NCBI GenBank assembly: GCA_018712885.1
Contig: DVGE01000279.1
Coordinates: forward strand, 1 to 6,296
DNA length: 6,296 bases
Direction: 5' to 3'
Source: Candidatus Pullichristensenella stercoripullorum
Lineage (GTDB): Bacteria; Bacillota; Clostridia; Christensenellales; Aristaeellaceae
The number at the start of each line of letters is the position of its first letter. The stretch's first letter is position 1. Made by a program: the position numbers and the translations under genes. Below the pieces are notes generated by a model. It ran no database searches, was not told the origin of the DNA, and saw nothing but the letters and a program-made list of their open reading frames with translations. Shown here piece after piece: positions 1 to 5,188 of this stretch.

Positions 1-87
1 TACACCTCGCAGGTGGTTCGCACAAAATTTGGGATGGTCTCCATAGGCGCCGTCTGTTTGCACCGAAAAACGTAAAAATTCGGGCAT
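1..87 (-). CDS. Possible 5' end of a divergent gene, partial, unidentified
   Basis: On the minus strand an ATG at 87-85 opens a frame that runs without a stop for 29 codons to the window edge. Its first residues are MPEFLRFSVQTDGAYGDHP. The composition is protein-like, but I do not recognise a family. Against it, I see no good ribosome binding site just upstream of the ATG. A rival reading on the plus strand (frame 1, stop TAA at 73-75) could equally be the tail of an upstream gene. A gene here would be divergent from the permease operon. The stretch is too short to assign a function, and it may be non-coding. Confidence 0.2.
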   Translation of the reverse strand, partial: MPEFLRFSVQTDGAYGDHPKFCANHLRGV

Positions 88-114
88 TTTGAGGGCTTTT
101 TTTCGAATTGTTCC

Positions 115-143
115 TTGTTTCCAACTTAAAAACAGTGTATACT
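115..143 (+). promoter_or_regulatory. Sigma-A-type promoter of the purine salvage operon
   Basis: TTGTTT (115-120) and TATACT (138-143) are separated by exactly 17 bp, close to the housekeeping consensus. Transcription would start near 150, giving a leader of about 28 nt before the TTG start at 178. That is too short for a riboswitch aptamer, so purine control, if any, would have to act through a protein. The -10 region contains the palindrome GTATAC (137-142), so a leftward -10 (TATACA on the minus strand) overlaps it, but its upstream -35 match is poor. Confidence 0.7.
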
Positions 144-165
144 ATTTCTACATAAAATATCCAAT

Positions 166-173
166 GAGGTGAT
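166..173 (+). promoter_or_regulatory. Ribosome binding site that decides a TTG start
   Basis: GAGGTGAT matches the 16S anti-Shine-Dalgarno complement over eight bases and sits at the right distance from TTG at 178. An in-frame GTG at 169 lies inside this motif, so it cannot be the start that this site serves. There is no in-frame ATG between the upstream stop at 127-129 and TTG 178. Confidence 0.75.
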
Positions 174-177
174 TCCC

Positions 178-1323
178 TTGGACTTCTGGCAGAACATTGG
201 CCCCTTTGTCCTGGCGGTCGTCGCCGTTATCATCAACGGCGTGCCGCAGCTGCTTTACGCGCAGGCGCGCGGCTTTGCGCTCAAGCCGGCGGGTCTTGCC
301 TATCTGGTCGGCGCGTTCGGCAACCTCTTTACTGGCTCGGTCACGCCCATCTCCAGCCAGGCGGAGACCATCACCGTCGCCAGCGTGAAAAAGGACTTGC
401 GCAACAACGTCAGTTCTATTCTGTTGGCTGCGGTGCTGATGATCATTTTGGGTTTGTGTGGCGGCGTTACGAAGATCTCTGATTTCGCCGGTCCCGCCGT
501 GGTCTCCGGCATGATGAGCGGCGTGGGCCTCATCCTTGCGGGCGTGTCGTGGGATATGTTCGGGCAGGAGAAGCGCACCACGCTGGTCTCCATCGTGTCC
601 GCGATTCTCGCCTATGCCATTTTCCTCAACGACGCCAACAAAGTGGTGTGGACCATCTTCATCTCCGTCGTGGTCTCTACCGCGGACTTCCTGCTTTTGC
701 AGAAGCGTCGCGTGGATCTTTCCACGCTCGTGGAGCCCGGCCGTGAGACCGTTGAGATGAGCGCGGAATGGCGCTTCTGGAAGAAAGCCTACTGGAGCGA
801 TTTCAACATCATCAAGCCCACGATCAACCTTTCCGTCGTCCTGGGCGCGCTCAGCTTGATGATGCTCAATATCGGCGCCAACATCTCCTTTGGCGGCATC
901 ACGGCGAGCATGGCCAGCACCGCGCAGAACTTCGACCATCTCTCCATCATCAACTCCCTGGCGGATATCCCCAGCGCCCTCTTTGGCGGCCCGCCGATCG
1001 AGGCCATCATCTCCGGCACTGCCGGCGCGCCCTGGCCGGTGATGTGCGGCATCGTCTTCATGCTGGTAATGGGCATCCTCGTCCTGCTCGGTCTCATCGG
1101 TCGTCTGGGCAAGTACCTGCCCGCGCAGAGTATCTCCGGCTTCCTGCTCGTGATCGGCATCGCCATGACCTTCGCGCCCAACCTCGTCACCGTCACCACC
1201 AGCGAAAACGCCATGAGCGGCTACATCGCCCTGGGCGTGACCGCGTGGAGCAAGAACCCCTTCTTGGGCATGGTCGTGGGCGTGCTGGTGCGCTATCTGG
1301 GCGTATACGTCGGTCTGGTTTAA
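178..1323 (+). CDS. NCS2-family nucleobase (purine/xanthine-uracil type) permease
   Basis: Integral membrane transporter of 381 residues, expected to import a purine or related base by cation symport. About ten or more hydrophobic segments are visible, roughly at residues 5-25, 36-55, 78-95, 102-125, 132-148, 155-173, 215-232, 285-310, 316-335 and 345-375. A polar loop lies around 175-210. The conserved-looking stretch ADIPSALFGGPPIEAIISG (near 260-280), just before a helix, resembles the substrate-site region of AzgA-like NCS2 proteins. The protein is somewhat shorter than the roughly 430 residues usual for that branch. TTG at 178 is chosen over the longer GTG at 169 because the Shine-Dalgarno overlaps the GTG. 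The stop TAA is built into the ribosome binding site of the following phosphoribosyltransferase, so the two are probably co-translated. The exact substrate cannot be read from sequence; the partner gene favours a purine. I am confident of the family and less so of the subfamily. Confidence 0.85.
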   Translation: MDFWQNIGPFVLAVVAVIINGVPQLLYAQARGFALKPAGLAYLVGAFGNLFTGSVTPISSQAETITVASVKKDLRNNVSSILLAAVLMIILGLCGGVTKISDFAGPAVVSGMMSGVGLILAGVSWDMFGQEKRTTLVSIVSAILAYAIFLNDANKVVWTIFISVVVSTADFLLLQKRRVDLSTLVEPGRETVEMSAEWRFWKKAYWSDFNIIKPTINLSVVLGALSLMMLNIGANISFGGITASMASTAQNFDHLSIINSLADIPSALFGGPPIEAIISGTAGAPWPVMCGIVFMLVMGILVLLGLIGRLGKYLPAQSISGFLLVIGIAMTFAPNLVTVTTSENAMSGYIALGVTAWSKNPFLGMVVGVLVRYLGVYVGLV

Positions 1324-1334
1324 GGAGGCGCGCT

Positions 1335-1901
1335 ATGCAGAACTGGCCTCAGACGCATACCGTCCACCTCGCGCCGGACTACTCCGTGGAACTGCCGCTG
1401 CTGGACATCGGCGATGGGTTCCGCATCTACTCCTTCGATATGACCGGCGAAGCCGAATGGAACCGCGTGGCGGCGCGGGAACTACTGAAAAAGCTGGAGC
1501 CCTACGCCTTCGACGGCATCGTGACGGTGCAGACGAAGTCCTGCGGCCTGGCGCAGGCTATCAGCGCGAATTTCCCGCGCTATTTGGAGCTGCGCAAGAG
1601 CCGCAAGAGCTTTATGATCGACCCCAAGGGCGTGAAGGTGCAGTCCATCACCACCCACGGGCAGCAGGAATTGTGGATCGGCCGGGAGAAGTACGGCCAT
1701 TTCCAGGGAAAGAAGTTATGCTTCCTGGACGATGTGGTTTCCACCGGCGGCACCATCGAGGCGGTTTTCGCCCTCGCCAAGGAGATCGGCATAGAGATCG
1801 CGGTCATCGCCTGCGCGCTCACGGAGGGACAGGAGCGCACGGAATACAAGGGCATCCCGCTGGTCTGCCTCGACCACATCCCCCTGCCGGGCAAGGAATG
1901 A
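1335..1901 (+). CDS. Purine-type phosphoribosyltransferase (Apt-like type I PRTase)
   Basis: Cytosolic enzyme of 188 residues, expected to join a purine base to PRPP, giving the nucleoside monophosphate and pyrophosphate. The diagnostic PRPP loop is CFLDDVVSTGGT (residues 129-140), with the acidic pair D132-D133 followed by the S-T-G-G-T turn. Upstream, GIVTVQTKSCGLAQAIS (61-77) occupies the position of the pyrophosphate-binding loop. LRKSRKSFM (86-94) and VQSITT (102-107) match the flexible-loop region of the adenine/xanthine PRTase group. The length fits Apt (about 180 residues). The ATG at 1335 follows AAGGAGG (1322-1328), which shares its first bases with the permease stop codon, so the two genes should be translationally coupled. 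An adjacent permease suggests that imported base is trapped at once as nucleotide. Adenine, xanthine or guanine cannot be told apart here, so I give no gene symbol. Confidence 0.85.
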   Translation: MQNWPQTHTVHLAPDYSVELPLLDIGDGFRIYSFDMTGEAEWNRVAARELLKKLEPYAFDGIVTVQTKSCGLAQAISANFPRYLELRKSRKSFMIDPKGVKVQSITTHGQQELWIGREKYGHFQGKKLCFLDDVVSTGGTIEAVFALAKEIGIEIAVIACALTEGQERTEYKGIPLVCLDHIPLPGKE

Positions 1902-1953
1902 TCTTTACGCTCTAAAATCGAATCGCGCATCCGCTTGGAGGCGCAACAGAAAA

Positions 1954-1984
1954 CGCCGGACAGCCTTTGGTTGTCCGGCGCGCC
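1954..1984 (+). terminator. Intrinsic terminator of the permease-phosphoribosyltransferase operon
   Basis: CGCCGGACA (1954-1962) pairs perfectly with TGTCCGGCG (1972-1980), and the loop can close further through C1964-C1965 with G1969-G1970. Only four T residues (1984-1987) follow after CGCC, so the U-tract is weak, but the 9-bp GC-rich stem is strong. It lies 53 bp past the stop of the phosphoribosyltransferase, as expected for an operon end. On the other strand the stem is followed by TTTT soon after its base, so it may also work leftward. Confidence 0.7.
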
Positions 1985-2004
1985 TTTTGGCATCCATCCC
2001 ATGT

Positions 2005-2034
2005 TCCTGACGTCTTCAGGACGCTTCCTTTTTT
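2005..2034 (+). terminator. Possible second, weak terminator hairpin
   Basis: TCCTGA (2005-2010) pairs with TCAGGA (2016-2021) around a 5-nt loop, and T6 lies at 2029-2034. The T-run starts 7 nt beyond the stem base, which is poor geometry for an intrinsic terminator, and the stem has only 6 bp. It could be a back-up terminator, or the T-run may simply belong to the downstream AT-rich promoter region. Confidence 0.3.
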
Positions 2035-2063
2035 GTTAATCATGCGTTATAATCTTGTATAAA
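2033..2063 (+). promoter_or_regulatory. Promoter region upstream of cas3
   Basis: A perfect TATAAT lies at 2048-2053, but the hexamer 17 bp upstream (TTCCTT, 2025-2030) is a weak -35. A second -10, TATAAA (2058-2063), lies 19 bp downstream of TTGTTA (2033-2038). One or both would give transcripts starting near 2060-2070, about 115-125 nt before the cas3 start. They point to a cas promoter separate from the purine operon. The choice between the two boxes is uncertain. Confidence 0.55.
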
Positions 2064-2129
2064 GCGGTGCTCGCGTGTTGGGTCATAGATCGCGGGACTT
2101 TTGATCGTCTGACCACAGCGCCGCTTTTT
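2061..2129 (+). ncRNA. Long hairpin at the start of the cas3 leader; attenuator or small RNA candidate
   Basis: AAAGCGGTGCT (2061-2071) pairs with AGCGCCGCTTT (2117-2127) over 11 positions with one G-U wobble. The stem can continue inward: GTG (2075-2077) with CAC (2114-2116), then GTCA (2082-2085) with TGAC (2110-2113), and GATC (2088-2091) with GATC (2103-2106). The right arm runs into T5 (2125-2129). The element begins at the predicted transcription start and ends in a U-tract about 55 nt before the cas3 start. It could therefore end most transcripts as an RNA of about 70 nt, or attenuate the operon. I do not recognise a known riboswitch or T-box. The pairing is seen in the sequence; the function is inferred. 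Confidence 0.4.
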
Positions 2130-2183
2130 GTTTACGCCTCGGCTGCTTCTATCGCCAAAACTTGACCAGGGGAGGCTTGCAAA

Positions 2184-4400
2184 GTGCATACAGGGGATGA
2201 TCGGATCTATTATGCAAAATCGCCGGGCGCCGATGGGTATCAGGAAACGGTGGGCGAGCATCTAAGCAAGGTCGCGCATTTGGCTGGTATCTTTGGCGAA
2301 GAGACCGGACAGCGCTGCGCAGCTCGTCTTGCGGGCCTTTGGCACGATTTTGGAAAGTACAGCGAGGACTTTCAAGAGGTGCTTGCAGGCATGCGGCACG
2401 GCGTGGATCATGCCTTTCCTGGCGCGGCATTTCTTGACTTCGTGGGCAAGGAGAGGCTGCGCGCGGTGATCGAGGCGATCAACGGGCATCACGATGGCCT
2501 GCGAGCGCTGGAAGAATTAAGGCCGTCGATGCTCGAAAGCTGGCAGTGTGAGCGGATGTTGCGCTGTCCATCCGGCAAAACCGCTTCGCTGCGCGGCAAA
2601 GAAGGATATATCAGGGCGCGCGACGCCTTTCAACGAGACTTTCCGCACTTTCGCAAATCCGATTTTCTTCTACAAGCGGAGGTGTTTTCTTCTCCTGAAG
2701 AGCAGATGCTGTATACACGCATGCTGTTTTCTTGCCTTGTAGACGCCGATCACTGTGTTTCAGCAGCAACGGCAGCAAGCCAGGAGATAGCGCAGGAGCC
2801 TGTGTCGCCGCCATCCTGGGAAGATGCGCTCGCGGCTTTGGACGCTCTGCGACGTTCCCTGCGCCGCGATTCCGTGGCTGACCCTGCGCTTATCGCCTTG
2901 CGCGATCGCTTATTTGACTGTTGCGGCGAGGCGGGGAAGGGCGAGAGCGGCCTATACACATTGACCGCTCCGACCGGAATGGGCAAAACGCTGGCGCTGC
3001 TCAACTTTGCCTTGCATCAACGCAAGCGCCGCATCATTATCGTCTTGCCCTTCTTGTCGCTCATTGAACAAAGCGCCCGCGAATACGCGAAAGTCATCCC
3101 CAATATTCTCGAGGATCATAGCCAACAGGAATACGGCGAGGAGCACCGCGCGTTCTGCGCCCGTTGGGATAGCCCCTTTATCATTACCACCTCCGTGCGC
3201 TTCTTCGAGGCGCTGTTTCGCTGGAAGCCGGGAGACTGCCGCAAACTCCATAACATCGCGCAAAGCGTGATCGTTTTTGATGAAGCGCAGAGCCTGCCGT
3301 TACAACTCGCCCAGGCTACGCTGAGGGCAGTACACGCGCTTTGTGAGCGTTATGGTTGCAGCGTCGTCTTCTCCACCGCCACCCAGCCGAAATTCGCGGC
3401 GCTTTCGAATATCGAATGGCGACCGACAGAAATATGTCCGTGGCACCCGGCATTATATGCAAGCCTGCGGCGCACGCGGGTCGAGTGGCGCGTTCAGAGT
3501 CCGACGCCATTGGAAGCGATCGCCGAGGAGATGGCCCGGTCTGACAGCGTTTGCTGCATCCTCGATCTCCGCAGGCACGCGGCCGATTTGTACAGGATGC
3601 TCCGGCAACACTGCCCAGCGGAGGAGTGCTTCTTTCTGACGACAGATAAGTGCCCCGCGCATCGCAGCGCGCTGATCGACCGCGTCCGCGCGCGTCTGCG
3701 CGAGGGATCGCCCTGTCGGGTGGTCTCTACGCAGTGCATCGAGGCTGGGGTGGATCTGGACTTTGGACGCATGTACCGCGCCCTCGCTCCACTGGAGGCG
3801 ATCATCCAGTCGGCAGGGCGCTGCAACCGCAACGGACGTCTGCCCGATGGCGGCCATGTATGCGTATTCATTCCCGAAGTGGACGGCAAGCTCTATCCCA
3901 GCGACGCCTATGGCCGCGCGGCTATGCGCGTATTGGAGATGCTCTCCGCCGGCGAGATCGACATCCACGATCCAGCGCATATCGACGAATATTATCGCCG
4001 CCTGCTTCAGGACGCACGCGACGATCCGGCCCTGACCGACGCGGTGCGCCGCCGCAGCTACGAGGAAGTTTCCGAGCATTACCGCCTTATCGACGACCGT
4101 GCCGTGCAGGTCATCGTGCCTTACGAAGGCGAACGAGCGCTGTTTGACGCCATCCGACAGGAATTGCAGCGCGCAAATTGTCTCACGCCGCAACTGCTCC
4201 GCGCCGCCACGCCCATTACAGTGGCCACTTTTGTCCACGCCCGCTGCGAGCGCTTCGCGGAGCCGCTATTTTTGCCCGCCAAGCGTGGAGAACCGCCGCG
4301 ATCCAGCGGATACTATCTGCTCCGTCCGCAATACGAGGAGCTCTATACAGAGGAAATGGGTCTCCAATGGCCGGGGGGAAAAACGAATAAATATAAATAA
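2184..4400 (+). CDS. cas3: Cas3, type I-C CRISPR effector helicase-nuclease
   Basis: A 738-residue protein recruited by Cascade to nick, unwind and degrade target DNA. The N-terminal HD nuclease keeps its metal ligands: H26, H54-D55 in HDFGK, H76, H102-H103 and the later aspartates at D187/D189. The superfamily 2 helicase follows: Walker A APTGMGKT (262-269), Walker B DEAQ (366-369), motif III STATQP (397-402), motif V STQCIEAGVDLDF (515-527) and motif VI QSAGRCNRNGR (542-552). A C-terminal domain fills about 590-738. Length and order match full-length type I-C Cas3, and no key residue appears lost. The start is GTG 2184, 8 nt after AGGGGAGG (2168-2175); an in-frame TGA at 2163-2165 rules out an upstream start. 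The gene is read from its own promoter region and leader, and a 143-bp AT-rich gap separates it from cas5c. Third codon positions near its start are much less GC-rich than in cas5c or cas8c. Confidence 0.97.
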   Translation: MHTGDDRIYYAKSPGADGYQETVGEHLSKVAHLAGIFGEETGQRCAARLAGLWHDFGKYSEDFQEVLAGMRHGVDHAFPGAAFLDFVGKERLRAVIEAINGHHDGLRALEELRPSMLESWQCERMLRCPSGKTASLRGKEGYIRARDAFQRDFPHFRKSDFLLQAEVFSSPEEQMLYTRMLFSCLVDADHCVSAATAASQEIAQEPVSPPSWEDALAALDALRRSLRRDSVADPALIALRDRLFDCCGEAGKGESGLYTLTAPTGMGKTLALLNFALHQRKRRIIIVLPFLSLIEQSAREYAKVIPNILEDHSQQEYGEEHRAFCARWDSPFIITTSVRFFEALFRWKPGDCRKLHNIAQSVIVFDEAQSLPLQLAQATLRAVHALCERYGCSVVFSTATQPKFAALSNIEWRPTEICPWHPALYASLRRTRVEWRVQSPTPLEAIAEEMARSDSVCCILDLRRHAADLYRMLRQHCPAEECFFLTTDKCPAHRSALIDRVRARLREGSPCRVVSTQCIEAGVDLDFGRMYRALAPLEAIIQSAGRCNRNGRLPDGGHVCVFIPEVDGKLYPSDAYGRAAMRVLEMLSAGEIDIHDPAHIDEYYRRLLQDARDDPALTDAVRRRSYEEVSEHYRLIDDRAVQVIVPYEGERALFDAIRQELQRANCLTPQLLRAATPITVATFVHARCERFAEPLFLPAKRGEPPRSSGYYLLRPQYEELYTEEMGLQWPGGKTNKYK

Positions 4401-4424
4401 TTTTAGAAAATCTTTAAAAAATAC

Positions 4425-4453
4425 TTGATATTCGATGGAAATACATTCACAAT
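4425..4453 (+). promoter_or_regulatory. Candidate internal promoter for cas5c-cas8c
   Basis: TTGATA (4425-4430, five of six consensus bases) is followed after 17 bp by CACAAT (4448-4453, four of six). The start would fall near 4460, immediately ahead of the palindrome at 4462-4475. A perfect TTGACA is also present at 4458-4463, but the hexamer 17 bp beyond it is TTGAAA, a poor -10. The 143-bp gap between cas3 and cas5c gives room for a separate promoter, which tightly packed type I-C operons usually lack. Confidence 0.4.
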
Positions 4454-4461
4454 TAACTTGA

Positions 4462-4475
4462 CAGCAAATTTGCTG
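4462..4475. repeat. Perfect 14-bp palindrome, operator or hairpin candidate
   Basis: CAGCAAATTTGCTG reads the same on both strands. It overlaps a perfect TTGACA (4458-4463) and lies just after the candidate -10 at 4448-4453, where a repressor dimer would block initiation. The same bases could form a small RNA hairpin. I do not recognise a named regulator for it. Confidence 0.6.
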
Positions 4476-4497
4476 CGGAGTTGAAACAAATTTTCTG
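4465..4497 (+). repeat. Near-exact 11-bp direct repeat with 22-bp period
   Basis: CAAATTTGCTG (4465-4475) recurs as CAAATTTTCTG (4487-4497), with ten of eleven bases identical. The 22-bp offset is about two turns of B-DNA, so both copies face the same side of the helix. The first copy is the right part of the 14-bp palindrome. This is the layout expected of cooperative binding by a regulator, though AT-rich sequence makes chance matches more likely. Confidence 0.5.
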
Positions 4498-4530
4498 TAA
4501 ATGTCCCGCTTGTTCTGGCGGGGCGGAAAG

Positions 4531-4538
4531 GGAGGTGA
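4531..4538 (+). promoter_or_regulatory. Ribosome binding site that sets the cas5c TTG start
   Basis: GGAGGTGA is a full match to the anti-Shine-Dalgarno core and lies 5 nt before TTG 4544. The next in-frame ATG (4556) would be 17 nt away, too far, and the upstream TTG 4481 has no such motif. An in-frame GTG at 4535 lies inside the motif itself. Confidence 0.75.
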
Positions 4539-4543
4539 ACGGC

Positions 4544-5188
4544 TTGGAGATCACCATGGAGGTGTGGGGGGATCTCGCCTGCTGGACGGCGCCATACGGA
4601 AAAGTGGAGCGGCTCAGCTACCCCTTCCCCACGCCCTCGGCGGTGCGCGGGATCTACAGCAGCATCTATTCCAAAAAAGATGAGTTCTACTGGCAGGTCA
4701 CGCGCATCGAGGTGCTCAACCCCATCCAGTACATCAGCTTCAAGTGCAACGAGGTCAAGAAAAAGGTCAAGGACAAGCCCATCTACGCCGATGAGGAGCG
4801 CACGCAGCGCCAGACCGTGGCCCTGCGCGATGTGCGCTACCGCTTCTCCGCCGTCATCTGTCCGCGCGAGACGTTTCGCGGCACGCTGGCGCAGCTCAAC
4901 GAGCAGGCTTTGCGGCGCATCCGCAGCGGCAAGACGTACTACCAGCCCTCGCTGGGCCTGCGGCAGTTCGTCGGCTACTTCGAGGAGAGCGACAAAAGCC
5001 GCGCGCCCATATGCGAGGACATGGACGCTGGATGGATGGTCTACGACATCTTCGATCTGCACGACCCCGAGGTGCGCAAAAAGACGCAGCCCCGCCTGTC
5101 GCTGTACCACGCAGTGATGAAGCAGGGCGTCATCGAAGTGCCGCCTTACGACAGCCCGGACGTGTTGAAGGGGGATGCCCTATGTTGA
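4544..5188 (+). CDS. cas5c: Cas5c (Cas5d), type I-C crRNA-processing Cascade subunit
   Basis: A 214-residue RAMP protein. In type I-C it replaces Cas6: it cuts the repeat hairpin and stays on the crRNA 5' handle in Cascade. Family marks seen: EVWGDLACWTAPYGKVERLS (6-25), the PTPSAVRGIYSSIY helix (29-42), RTQRQTVALRDVRYRF (86-101) and the QPSLGLRQFVGYF stretch (134-146) near the glycine-rich loop. Length is typical. TTG 4544 is chosen because a full Shine-Dalgarno stands 5 nt upstream; starting at ATG 4556 would remove part of the first beta strand. Y42 matches the active-site tyrosine reported for the Bacillus halodurans enzyme, but by eye I find no Lys-His pair where its other two catalytic residues should be. 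The 3' end overlaps cas8c by 7 nt, so expression is coupled. Annotation from the upstream TTG 4481 would wrongly add 21 residues. Confidence 0.95.
   Translation: MEITMEVWGDLACWTAPYGKVERLSYPFPTPSAVRGIYSSIYSKKDEFYWQVTRIEVLNPIQYISFKCNEVKKKVKDKPIYADEERTQRQTVALRDVRYRFSAVICPRETFRGTLAQLNEQALRRIRSGKTYYQPSLGLRQFVGYFEESDKSRAPICEDMDAGWMVYDIFDLHDPEVRKKTQPRLSLYHAVMKQGVIEVPPYDSPDVLKGDALC

Larger units (their letters stand above)
4462..4524 (+). other. CRISPR-repeat-like remnant: stem-loop, TTGAAAC, short spacer, second stem-loop
   Basis: The palindrome stem (4462-4475) is followed by CGGAGTTGAAAC (4476-4487). This resembles the CGTGGATTGAAAC that follows the stem in typical type I-C repeats: with one gap, ten of thirteen positions agree, including the terminal TTGAAAC. 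Fifteen bases later GTCCCGC (4503-4509) pairs with GCGGGGC (4518-4524), a 7-bp stem with one T-G wobble and an 8-nt loop, just ahead of the cas5c ribosome binding site. Repeat-spacer-repeat mimics of this kind are known as cas-regulating RNAs in other type I systems. Assignment here is speculative, because the organism's own repeat is not in the window. Confidence 0.2.

Noticed and set aside
10..60. GGTGGTTCGCAC stretch as a T-box antiterminator
   Set aside because: It only loosely resembles the T-box core, has no specifier stem or paired terminator, and lies upstream of the mapped promoter, so it would not be transcribed with the permease.
768..1901. Long plus-strand frame of 377 codons covering half the permease and all of the phosphoribosyltransferase
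   Set aside because: Only the part from ATG 1335 has a ribosome binding site and family motifs. The upstream extension is low-complexity Arg/His-rich shadow sequence of the permease gene.
2061..2183. CRISPR repeat or leader before cas3
   Set aside because: No TTGAAAC/T handle, no GTCGC-type 5' end and no tandem copies are present. The hairpin is far longer than a repeat stem.
3453..4238. Minus-strand open frame of 261 codons opposite cas3
   Set aside because: It is antisense to conserved helicase motifs V and VI of Cas3 and has no motif of its own, so it is a compositional shadow.
4501..4683. Small protein from ATG 4501 in the cas3-cas5c gap (toxin candidate)
   Set aside because: There is no ribosome binding site before the ATG. 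Most of the frame lies inside cas5c out of phase, and the product is Gly/Arg-rich shadow sequence.
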